A stretch of DNA of 36,851 bases, from positions 1 through 36,851 of the forward strand of contig JAHEJV010000008.1 in the NCBI GenBank assembly GCA_024638705.1, given 5' to 3'. Shown here piece by piece: positions 10,582 to 18,667 of this stretch (position 1 is its first letter; the number at the start of each line of letters is the position of its first letter). Source of the stretch: Deltaproteobacteria bacterium. Its GTDB lineage: Bacteria; Myxococcota_A; UBA9160; SMWR01. The position numbers and the translations under genes are program-made. The notes under the pieces were generated by a model. It was not told where the DNA came from. It made no database searches and saw only the letters and a program-made list of their open reading frames with translations.

Positions 10582-11051
10582 TTCATGGAATGCTCTGCCT
10601 GACCGCTCTGGTCTTCGCGATCGCCTGCGGCGACTCGGGCGATTCCGCCCCCGCCCCGGCCCCCGCGCCGACGCCCGCTCCCGAGGCGCCGACACCGCCG
10701 CCGGCCCCGCCGGAGCCGGCGCCCGCGCCCGCCGAGCCGACGAGCGGACCCGATCCCGTCGCCGGGCAGATGAACTACAAGATGTTCTGCGCCACCTGCC
10801 ACGGCGAAGACGGCTGCGGTGGCGGGCCAGGCGCCGCCGGTCTCGACCCGAAGCCCGCGTTGCACTGCGACGGCGAGTACATGAACGCCCTCTCCGACGA
10901 GCACCTGTTCACGGTGATCAAGGAAGGCGGCCCGGCCGTCGGCAAGTCGCCGCTGATGACGCCCTGGGGCGGCACGCTCAGTGACGACGACATCTACGAC
11001 GTGATCGCCTACCTGCGGTCGATCGCGGATCCGCCCTACGAGGGCAGCTGA
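10572..11051 (+). CDS. c-type cytochrome lipoprotein with Pro/Ala-rich linker
   Basis: Lipobox-like VFAIACGD, linker [30 protein letters not shown], heme motif CATCH; overlaps thrH by 10 nt. Confidence 0.88.
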   Translation: MRLIHGMLCLTALVFAIACGDSGDSAPAPAPAPTPAPEAPTPPPAPPEPAPAPAEPTSGPDPVAGQMNYKMFCATCHGEDGCGGGPGAAGLDPKPALHCDGEYMNALSDEHLFTVIKEGGPAVGKSPLMTPWGGTLSDDDIYDVIAYLRSIADPPYEGS

Positions 11052-11086
11052 CCCGAGCGCGCGAAACGGGGCGGCGAAGCCGTGCG

Positions 11087-11911
11087 TCAGCCGGCGCCGG
11101 CCTCGCCCGCTTCGCGTTTTGCGTCGACCTTGAACATCCGGCGACCGCCGGGCTGATAGGTGATCACGAGCGCGCGGCGGCGCGTGTCGGAGTGGTTCGG
11201 CTGCGACCCGTGCACGGTGTGCGGGCTGAAGAAGACGAGGCTGCCGGCGGGTGCGGTGCACGCGACCTCGTCGGCGGCGTCGAACGCGCGCGGATCGGTG
11301 AAGAGCGGTCCGAGCCGACCCTCGCCCTCGAGCCCGGGCAGCATCCCCTTGCGGTGGCTGCCCCGGATCACGCGGAAGCAGCCGTTCTCCTCGTTGGCGT
11401 CGTCGAGCGTGACGAGCACGTTCGGCAGACGGTCGAGCTCGTCGGCGAAGTGCGCCCAGTAGGGCGAGTCCTGGTGCCAGCGGAAGCGCGAGCCCTCGCG
11501 CGGACGCTTGAGATTGAGCTTGTCGGTGAAGAGCGCGACGCGCTCGCTGCGCACGAGGTCGCGCATCGGCTCGACGAGGCGCGCGTCGTCGATGAGCGCG
11601 TTCAGGCGCTCGTCGAGGTGATGGAACGGCTCGATCACCCGGATCGTCCGCGAGCCGGGCTGATGCTCGAGCTGCACCGTCGAACCGCCGGCCTCGTGAT
11701 AGACGTTGCCGTCGATCGCATAGCGCTCGTTAGCCCCGAGCAGCGCGTCGTGGATGCGTGCGACGCAACGCTCGGCCGCGTCGCCGAACTCGCGGATCTC
11801 GTCGGCCGCGAAGACGGCCTTGCGCAGGAAGAAGCCGTCCTCTTCCCAGGCGCGCCGCTCCGCGTCGGTGATCCGTCCGGTGTGCGCCGTTTGCGATCGC
11901 TCCAGAGCCAT
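11087..11911 (-). CDS. Phytanoyl-CoA dioxygenase (PhyH) family protein
   Basis: MALERSQTAHTGRITDAERRAWEEDGFFLRKAVF...FRWHQDSPYWAHF...GSLVFFSPHTVHGSQPNHSDTRRRALVITYQ: HxD...H Fe(II)/2OG pattern. Confidence 0.9.
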   Translation of the reverse strand: MALERSQTAHTGRITDAERRAWEEDGFFLRKAVFAADEIREFGDAAERCVARIHDALLGANERYAIDGNVYHEAGGSTVQLEHQPGSRTIRVIEPFHHLDERLNALIDDARLVEPMRDLVRSERVALFTDKLNLKRPREGSRFRWHQDSPYWAHFADELDRLPNVLVTLDDANEENGCFRVIRGSHRKGMLPGLEGEGRLGPLFTDPRAFDAADEVACTAPAGSLVFFSPHTVHGSQPNHSDTRRRALVITYQPGGRRMFKVDAKREAGEAGAG

Positions 11912-12124
11912 TCCCTTTCTCCGTGCCGCCCGTCTTGCGGACCTGCCCCGCAGCATCGCGCGGGCCCGGCAGTGTCCGACTTGGCCACGCGCATCGCAAG
12001 GGAACCGGGCGGGACGCCCCGGCCAGACCACCTTTTACCCAAGTTTCACACCGGTCTCGCTGCGCCCCGCCGATCGTCCGCCTAGGGTCGGGCGGCTTTT
12101 GATGCAGGAATCGTCGAGGAGGGA

Positions 12125-13060
12125 GTGGTGGCAGAGGCAGTGGTTTCGAGCGGGGCCGGGGCGCAGAACGGGACGGACGGAGCAGCGGATCGGGAGGCGA
12201 GCCGCCTCTCGACCGCCGAGGGCTGGTGGACGCGCCAGGATTCGATCGCGCAGATCGTCTACTGGACGATCCACGCCGCGTGCGGGCTCGTGTTCTTCGT
12301 CGGCGTCTCGACCGCCGATCTCGTCCTGCTCGCCGCGCTCTTCTACGCGCGCATGTTCGCCATCACCGGCGGATACCACCGCTACTTCGCGCACAAGACC
12401 TACAAGACGAGCCGCGCGTTCCAGTTCGTGCTCGCCGCGCTCGGTTGCGCCGCCATCCAGAAGGGTCCGCTCTGGTGGGCCGGCAACCACCGCAACCACC
12501 ACAAGCACGCCGATCAGCCCGAAGACCTGCACTCGCCGAGCCACGGTCTGTGGCACGCCCACCAGGGCTGGATCTTCGAGGGTCGCTGGGACGGCACGCC
12601 GCTCGAGCAGATCGAGGACTTCGCGCGCTACCCCGAGCTGGTCTGGTTGAACCGCAACCACCACGTCCCGCCGCTCGTCCTCGCGGGCCTGTGTCTCGCG
12701 ATCGGCGGCTTCTCCGGTCTCGTCTGGGGCTTCGTCGTGTCGACCGTGCTCCTCTGGCACGCCACCTACACCATCAACTCGCTCTCCCACACCTGGGGAT
12801 CGCGCCGCTACGACACGACGGACACGAGCCGCAACAACTTCTGGCTCGCGCTGCTGACGCTCGGCGAGGGCTGGCACAACAACCACCATCACTTCTGCGC
12901 GTCCGCCCGCCAGGGATTCTTCTGGTGGGAGATCGACATCACCTACTACCTGCTGCGCGGACTGGCCGCCGTCGGCCTGATCTGGGACATCCGCGAGCCG
13001 CCTGCGCACGTCGTGCAGCGCACCGCCGTCGCGAAAGCGGCCCTGCGCGAGGCGGCCTGA
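12125..13060 (+). CDS. Acyl-CoA/fatty acid desaturase (membrane, stearoyl-CoA 9-desaturase type)
   Basis: His boxes HRYFAHK, HRNHHKHAD, HNNHHHF; SLSHTWGSRRYDTTDTSRNNFWLALLTLGEGWHNNHHHF. Confidence 0.95.
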   Translation: MVAEAVVSSGAGAQNGTDGAADREASRLSTAEGWWTRQDSIAQIVYWTIHAACGLVFFVGVSTADLVLLAALFYARMFAITGGYHRYFAHKTYKTSRAFQFVLAALGCAAIQKGPLWWAGNHRNHHKHADQPEDLHSPSHGLWHAHQGWIFEGRWDGTPLEQIEDFARYPELVWLNRNHHVPPLVLAGLCLAIGGFSGLVWGFVVSTVLLWHATYTINSLSHTWGSRRYDTTDTSRNNFWLALLTLGEGWHNNHHHFCASARQGFFWWEIDITYYLLRGLAAVGLIWDIREPPAHVVQRTAVAKAALREAA

Positions 13061-13082
13061 TCGAGCGCCGGCGCGAGCCGCG

Positions 13083-13592
13083 CTAGAAGTCCTCGATCAG
13101 CGCGGCCAGCGCCCAGATCTGCTCGCGCGAGAGGGTCCGGTCCCAGCCGGGCATCGTGTTCGGAACGCCCTCGCGGTCGCCGCCCTCGGCGATGCGGCGG
13201 TAGACGACCGCGCGAAATCCGTCCCCGGTGATCGCGAACGCGAACGCCGAGCCGAAGCTGCCCCAGTCGCGCGGCGGCTTCTGTCCCGGCGACGTGGCGA
13301 TCGTCGCGTCCTCCACGCGTCCGCGCGAGCCGTGACAGTGCGCGCAGAGATCGCGCCACAGAGCGCGCGCCTCCCGACGCATTTCCGTGTCAGAGCGCGT
13401 CTCGGCGGGGATCTCGGTCGAGAATGCGGCGTCGCGCTCCCGCGCGGCGGACTCCTCGATGCCGAGCTGGGCCGCGCGAAAGGCGTACCAGCCATCGCCG
13501 GCGTGCGACGGCCCGGGATCGACGGCGGGCGGCGCTCCCTGGCAGGCGGTCAGAAGGATCAGGCCGAGGATCGTCGGGAGTGTGCAGCGCAT
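13083..13592 (-). CDS. Cytochrome c-like lipoprotein (CxxCH)
   Basis: MRCTLPTILGLILLTACQGAPP...LWRDLCAHCHGSRGRVED...GVPNTMPGWDRTLSREQIWALAALIEDF. Confidence 0.87.
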   Translation of the reverse strand: MRCTLPTILGLILLTACQGAPPAVDPGPSHAGDGWYAFRAAQLGIEESAARERDAAFSTEIPAETRSDTEMRREARALWRDLCAHCHGSRGRVEDATIATSPGQKPPRDWGSFGSAFAFAITGDGFRAVVYRRIAEGGDREGVPNTMPGWDRTLSREQIWALAALIEDF

Positions 13593-13704
13593 CGGCGGCC
13601 TAGATTGCACGATCGCGCGCGGGTTCGCGACGCGAACACCGATATACTGCTTGGCCCTCCCGAGCCCGCCCTTCCCTCTTCCCCTCGACCGGAGACGATC
13701 GACC

Positions 13705-14529
13705 ATGCGCACCGGCCTGCTGCTCGGCCGCGATCACACGCGGATCGGCGATCTGGCCGCGCTCGCCGAGGGGAGGAGCGCGGTCGCGCTCTCGCGCGGC
13801 GGCGCCGCGAAGACCTACGACTATCGCGACCCGAACGAGGACGCCTGCGCCTTCGCGTTCACCGACCACGCCTATCTCGTCGCGGTGGCCGACGGACACT
13901 GGGGAAGCGGCGGGGCGGCGCTCGCCCTCGAACGTCTCCTCGAACGCCACGCGCCGCGTTGGCTCGCGCCCACCACCATCGCACTGGCCGAGCGCTGGCC
14001 GACGGAGGCGCCGGACGTCGTGCAGGATCTCGACCGCACGCTGGTCTCGGCCGGCGAAGGCGTGAATACGATCGGCCGCACGACGCTCACCCTCGTCGTC
14101 GCGCGTCCGGCCGACGGCTGGTGGTCCGGGCTCTGCGTCGGCGACAGCCATCTGTTCGAGATCGAAGGCGACGCGGTCCACGAGCACTTTCCGGCATCGG
14201 GCCGCGGCGGCCTGTTCGTCGGCGATCCGCGCACCGATCGCGAACGCGCCGAGGCCGGCACGCGCGCCGGCGTGCAGGCCCTGACGCCGTCGACCTGTTT
14301 CGTGCTCGCGACCGACGGGCTCTCCGAGCAGGGGATCGGCGTCCACGATCCGGGGCGCGCCGTCGCGGACGCCTTCCTCGCGGCCCGCGAAAGCGACGAT
14401 CCCTCCCTGCGACCGCTCGCGGCAGCGCGTCACCTGGCCGAGACCGCGCTCGAGTCGCACCGTCGACGGAAGGCCGGCGACAACATCGCCACCGCGTGTC
14501 TGTGGCTGGGCGAAGACGACGGCCGCTAG
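13705..14529 (+). CDS. PP2C-family Ser/Thr protein phosphatase
   Basis: DPNEDACAFAFTDHAYLVAVADGHWGSGGA...CFVLATDGLSEQG...AGDNIATACLWLGE metal-binding motifs. Confidence 0.85.
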   Translation: MRTGLLLGRDHTRIGDLAALAEGRSAVALSRGGAAKTYDYRDPNEDACAFAFTDHAYLVAVADGHWGSGGAALALERLLERHAPRWLAPTTIALAERWPTEAPDVVQDLDRTLVSAGEGVNTIGRTTLTLVVARPADGWWSGLCVGDSHLFEIEGDAVHEHFPASGRGGLFVGDPRTDRERAEAGTRAGVQALTPSTCFVLATDGLSEQGIGVHDPGRAVADAFLAARESDDPSLRPLAAARHLAETALESHRRRKAGDNIATACLWLGEDDGR

Positions 14530-15647
14530 AACGATGCGAGCAGGGAGACGACGCGCTCACCCAACGAGAGCGACGCCGTGAGGCCGGGCGATTCGATCCC
14601 GATCAGGTTCACGAAGCCGGGCAGGCGCGCGTCGGACTCCTCGTTCACCTCGAAATCGCGGAACGGCTCGCCCTCGGCGGAGAGCTTCGGGCGGATCCCG
14701 GCGTAGTCCGGGGTGAGCCATTCGGGCCGCATCGCGGCGAGATAGCGCCCGGCGGCCGCGGCGAAGGCTCGGTTCTTCTGCGGGTCGACGGCGTAGTCGA
14801 GCTTCTCGACGTACTCGGTGTCCGGGCCGAAACGGATCCGGCCGGCGAGGTCGAGGGTGGCGTGAACGCCGAGGCCGGCGCCGGCGGGCACGGGATAGAC
14901 GAGGCGGGAGAACGAGATCGGCGCCGACGGTGCGAGCGCGAAGTAGTCGCCCTTGCAGGGATGGAGCCGGTAGCCGCGGGCGTCGACGTCGATGCCCGCG
15001 AGCTCCGCCACGCGATCGCTCGCGAGGCCGGCGGCATTCACCACCGCCGCACTCTGCAGCGCAGCGGACTCGCCGTCGCTCGCGCGCGTCTCGACGCGAT
15101 AGCCCTCGGCGCCGCCGTCGATGCCACACACCTCGGTGTTCATCACGAGCAACGCCCCGTGCTCCTCGGCCTCGGCGGCGAGCGACAGACACAGCGCGTG
15201 GCCGTCGACGATCCCGGTCTCGGGCGACTCGAGTCCGGCGACGGCGCGCACGTCCGGCTCGCCGGCAGCGAGCTCGGCGTGCGACAACATGCGCATCCCG
15301 GGCACCCCGTTGGCATTCGCCTTGCGCTCGATGCCCTCGAGCGTCGCGGTCTCCGCCTCGGTCGTCGCCACGATCCACTTGCCGAGCTTCTGGTGCGGAA
15401 TGCCGCGTTCCGCGCAGCGCTCGTAGAGCATCTCGCGGCCGGCGACGCAGGTGAGCGCCTTCAGCGAGCCCTGCGGGTAGTAGATGCCGGCATGGATCAC
15501 CTCGCTGTTGCGCGACGTGGTCTCCTGGGCAAGCGCCGCGTGACGCTCGACGAGCACGACGCTGCGTCCCGCGCGCGCCAATGCCGCGGCGGCGGCCAGC
15601 CCGACCACCCCGCCTCCGATCACCACGACGTCGCAGTCGCGTTCCAT
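14526..15647 (-). CDS. lhgO: FAD-dependent oxidoreductase, L-2-hydroxyglutarate oxidase (LhgO)-like
   Basis: DVVVIGGGVVGLAAAAALARAGRSVVLVERHAALAQETTSRNSEVIHAGIYYPQGSLKALTCVAGREMLYERC; HPCKGDYFAL. Symbol by resemblance. Confidence 0.85.
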   Translation of the reverse strand: MERDCDVVVIGGGVVGLAAAAALARAGRSVVLVERHAALAQETTSRNSEVIHAGIYYPQGSLKALTCVAGREMLYERCAERGIPHQKLGKWIVATTEAETATLEGIERKANANGVPGMRMLSHAELAAGEPDVRAVAGLESPETGIVDGHALCLSLAAEAEEHGALLVMNTEVCGIDGGAEGYRVETRASDGESAALQSAAVVNAAGLASDRVAELAGIDVDARGYRLHPCKGDYFALAPSAPISFSRLVYPVPAGAGLGVHATLDLAGRIRFGPDTEYVEKLDYAVDPQKNRAFAAAAGRYLAAMRPEWLTPDYAGIRPKLSAEGEPFRDFEVNEESDARLPGFVNLIGIESPGLTASLSLGERVVSLLASF

Positions 15648-15732
15648 GCTCGCCTTCTCCCGCCGGTGCCTTTCTGCTTCGGCCGGCGCGACGTCCCGCT
15701 GGAGCGCTCACGGCGTGGCGCTGCGCGAGACC

Positions 15733-16668
15733 TCAGAAGCCGGAGCCGAACGAGTCCTCGTAGCGTTTGCGGATCGCGTCGGCGTCGTAGGACAACGCCT
15801 GCGCGCCCTCCACTTCCACCTGCCAGCCGCCGAGCACGCTGCCGAGGCGTCCCGCGACGTCGAGCGACTTGCCACGGGCCAGACCGAAGAGATAGCCCGC
15901 GCGATAGGCGTCGCCGCAGCCGGTCGGGTCGACGACCCGATCCACCTTCGAGGGCGGGATCTCGATCGACTTGCCGTCGCTGCGGATCTCGGAGCCCTCG
16001 GCGCCGCGCGTGATGATCACGCTGTCGCAGCGCGCCTCGATCTCCTGCTCGGACTGGCCGGTCTGTTCGAGGGTGAGCTTCCACTCGTAGTCGTTCACGA
16101 AGTAACCCGCGGCGCCGTCGATCAGCAGGAGGAGCTCTTCACGGGAAAGGATCGGAAGCCCGTGGCTCGGATCGATGTAGGTGGGGACGCCGCGCTGCTT
16201 GAGCGCGCGGGCGTGATCGAGCATCGCCTGCTTGCCGTTCGCCGACACGATCGCGAGCTCGACCGGCTCGTCGACGTCCTCGACGCGCGCCTCGTGTGCC
16301 CGCGCCATGGCGCCTTCGTAGAAGGCCCAGATCTGGCAGTCCTCTCTGTCGGTGGTGACGAAGCCCTGAGGCGTGCGGACGTCGTCGAACACGCGGATGC
16401 CGTCGCGGCGCACGCCGTGGCGGTCGAGCCAATCGGCGTACGGGCCGAAGTCGGAGCCGACCGTCGCGAGGATCAGCGGATCGGCGCCGAGGTGGCGCAG
16501 GTGATAGGCGATGTTCGCCGCGACCCCGCCGAAGTGGGTGTCGAGGCTGGTGATGTTGAACGAGACGTTCAGCGCATGCACCTGATCGGGCAGGATGTGA
16601 TTCGCGAACCGATCGGGAAACACCATGATGTGGTCGAGCGCAACGGAGCCGGAGACGAGTATCGACAT
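15733..16668 (-). CDS. PfkB-family carbohydrate/nucleoside kinase
   Basis: MSILVSGSVALDHIMVFPDRF...THFGGVAANIAYHLRHLGADPLILATVGSDFG...VDRVVDPTGCGDAYRAGYLFGLA. Longer ORF (to 16995) is repeat read-through. Confidence 0.9.
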   Translation of the reverse strand: MSILVSGSVALDHIMVFPDRFANHILPDQVHALNVSFNITSLDTHFGGVAANIAYHLRHLGADPLILATVGSDFGPYADWLDRHGVRRDGIRVFDDVRTPQGFVTTDREDCQIWAFYEGAMARAHEARVEDVDEPVELAIVSANGKQAMLDHARALKQRGVPTYIDPSHGLPILSREELLLLIDGAAGYFVNDYEWKLTLEQTGQSEQEIEARCDSVIITRGAEGSEIRSDGKSIEIPPSKVDRVVDPTGCGDAYRAGYLFGLARGKSLDVAGRLGSVLGGWQVEVEGAQALSYDADAIRKRYEDSFGSGF

Positions 16669-16686
16669 GGCGGGGAGGGGTAGCAT

Positions 16687-17128
16687 GCAAGCCGGCCCGA
16701 GGCCGGCGCGCAGCGAGCCGAAGGCGAGCGAAGTCGAAAGGATGCCTCCGCCCCTCTCGAGTCCCCTCCCTCTTCGAATCATCGAGCCCGTCACCGAAAC
16801 GAACACCGCACACGCACCCCACCGACGCGCTTCGCATCGCCCATGCAAGCCGGCCGAAGGCCGGCGCGCAGCGAGCCGAAGGCGAGCGAAGTCAAAAGGC
16901 TGCCTCCGCTCCCCCCGAAGCCTCCCACCCCTCGAATCATCGAGCCCGTCACCGAAACGAACACCGCACACGCACCCCACCGACGCGCTTCGCATCGCCC
17001 ATGCAAGCCGGCCGAAGGCCGGCGCGCAGCGAGCCGAAGGCGAGCGAAGTCAAGCGGATGCCTCCGCCTCTCTCGAGTCCCATCCCCCTTCGAATCATCG
17101 AGCCCGTCCCCGACACGAACACCGCACC
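16687..17128 (+). repeat. Tandem array of three 158-bp units (starts 16687, 16845, 17003) of the palindromic repeat family
   Basis: Each unit begins GCAAGCCGGCC(nnn)GGCCGGCGCGCAGCGAGCCGAAGGCGAGCGAAGTC and carries tail AATCATCGAGCCCGTC...ACGAACACCGCA; both offsets are exactly 158 bp. Confidence 0.97.
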
Positions 17129-17194
17129 CGCGAGCCCCGCACTCCCTTCACGACACCCCACCCCTCCTCGCCAATCCGCACTACGCTCCGCGCC

Positions 17195-17812
17195 ATGTCT
17201 CCCCTCCGCGTCGCCGTCCTGCTCTCCGGCGAAGGCACCAGCCTCGAGAACCTCTTCGAACACATCGACGCCGGGCTCCCCGCCCGGATCGAAGTCGTCC
17301 TCGCCTCGAAAGCGAACGCCGGCGGACTCGCGCGCGCGACGCGGCGCGGCGTCCCCGCCATCGCGGTGCCGCGCCGCGACCACCCCGAAGTCGGCGACTT
17401 CAACGACGCCCTCCACGCAGAGCTCGAACGTCACGAGGTCGACCTCGTCGCCCTGCTCGGCTTCCTCTCCCCATTCGAGCCGCGCGAGCGCTTCGCCGGC
17501 CGGGTCATCAACGTGCACCCGGCGCTGATCCCGGCCTTTTCCGGCCGCGGCTACTACGGACACCGCGTCCACGAGGCGGTCCTAGAAGCCGGGGTGAAGG
17601 TCAGCGGTGCGACGGTGCACTTCGCCGACGACGAGTACGACCACGGCCCGATCCTGCTCCAGGAGGCCGTGCCGGTCTTCGACGACGACACGCCCGACTC
17701 GCTGGCAGAGCGCGTGCAAGCGCTGGAGCGCCGAATCGTGCCCGAGGCGATCCGGTTGATCGCCGAGGGGCGGGTCACCGTCGACGGCCGCCGGGTGCGC
17801 ATCAAGTCCTGA
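17195..17812 (+). CDS. purN: Phosphoribosylglycinamide formyltransferase
   Basis: MSPLRVAVLLSGEGTSLENLFEHI...GFLSPFEPRERFAGRVINVHPALIPAFSGRGYYGHRVHEAVLEAGVKVSGATVHFADDEYDHGPILLQEAVPV. Confidence 0.95.
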   Translation: MSPLRVAVLLSGEGTSLENLFEHIDAGLPARIEVVLASKANAGGLARATRRGVPAIAVPRRDHPEVGDFNDALHAELERHEVDLVALLGFLSPFEPRERFAGRVINVHPALIPAFSGRGYYGHRVHEAVLEAGVKVSGATVHFADDEYDHGPILLQEAVPVFDDDTPDSLAERVQALERRIVPEAIRLIAEGRVTVDGRRVRIKS

Positions 17813-17845
17813 GCCGAGAGGGACCGGGCGCCGCGATCGCCGGTC

Positions 17846-17908
17846 GATTTTCGTCCTGCGAGATGGCGATTTTCGTCTTGTCAAAAGACGAAAACAAGAC
17901 GAAAATCG
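17846..17908. promoter_or_regulatory. Candidate operator of imuA-imuB: four GATTTTCGTCYTG-type half-sites forming a 42-bp palindrome
   Basis: Half-sites at 17846-17858 and 17868-17880 (forward, 22 bp apart), and at 17885-17895 and 17895-17907 (reverse, 11 bp apart). Perfect 15-nt arms CGATTTTCGTCTTGT/ACAAGACGAAAATCG at 17867-17881/17894-17908. Confidence 0.7.
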
Positions 17909-17916
17909 AAGATCCC

Positions 17917-18645
17917 ATGTCCCCCTCGCCCCCCGCGAAGGCCCGGGTCGCCCACGCGCGGCCCGGCCTGGCGCGCTTGCTGCGCGACCTCGGTCCCGAA
18001 CTCCAACGCGCCACCCAGTGCGCGAGCGACGAGCGCGAAGGCGTTCTCGCCACCGGTCTCCCCGCCCTCGACACCCTGGTCGACGGCGGCCTCGCCCGCG
18101 GGCGGCTCAGCGAGATCCACGGGCCGCCCTCTTCCGGCCGCACCTCGGTCGCCCTCTCCCTCCTGGCGCACACGACCGCGCGGGGCGCGCTCGCGGGATG
18201 GATCGACGGAGGCGACGCCTTCCACCCCGCTTCGGCGCAGGCCGCCGGTGTCGATCTCGAACGCGTCCTCTGGGTGCGGCCCCCGGGCGTCGCCGAGAGC
18301 GTGCGCTGCGCCGAGCGTCTGCTCGCGGCGCGCGGCTTCGCCGCGGTGGGGATCGATGTCGGCGGACGGGAACCAGAATGGGAAGCCCAGCCGACGGCGG
18401 TCTGGCAACGCCTGGTCCGCGCGGCGGCGGCCAGCGCGACGGCCCTGGTGGTGCTCTCCGGTCTGCAGCGGGTGACCGGCTCCTTCGCCGACCTCGCGCT
18501 CACCCTGCGCGCCACCCGCGCGCGCTTCACCGGCACGCCGAGCCTCTTCGAGGGGCTCGAGATCGAGGCCGCCGTGACGCGGCGACGACGCGGACCGCTG
18601 CGCGGCCCCGTCTCGGTGCGACTCCGCTCGGCGTCGGCGGCGTGA
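17917..18645 (+). CDS. imuA: ImuA-like (RecA-fold) mutasome accessory protein
   Basis: GVLATGLPALDTLVDGGLARGRLSEIHGPPSSGRTSVALSLLAHTTARGALAGWIDGGDAFHPASAQAAGVDLERVLWVRP; directly upstream of imuB. Confidence 0.85.
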   Translation: MSPSPPAKARVAHARPGLARLLRDLGPELQRATQCASDEREGVLATGLPALDTLVDGGLARGRLSEIHGPPSSGRTSVALSLLAHTTARGALAGWIDGGDAFHPASAQAAGVDLERVLWVRPPGVAESVRCAERLLAARGFAAVGIDVGGREPEWEAQPTAVWQRLVRAAAASATALVVLSGLQRVTGSFADLALTLRATRARFTGTPSLFEGLEIEAAVTRRRRGPLRGPVSVRLRSASAA

Positions 18646-18667
18646 CCGTGTTGCAGCGGTCCTGGCC

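Noticed and set aside
9880-10695. N-terminal ~270-aa extension of the RND adaptor ORF
   Set aside because: Antisense to thrH; adaptor begins at a lipoprotein signal (GTG at 9879).
10662-10740. CCCGCCCCGG-type low-complexity repeat
   Set aside because: Encodes the Pro/Ala linker of a cytochrome lipoprotein; ordinary composition-driven coding repeat.
16669-16995. N-terminal extension of the PfkB kinase (MRSASVGCVCGVRFGDG...[11 protein letters not shown])
   Set aside because: Read-through of the tandem repeat array; the conserved kinase start is MSILVSGS at 16668 (possibly MLPLPAMSI slightly upstream).
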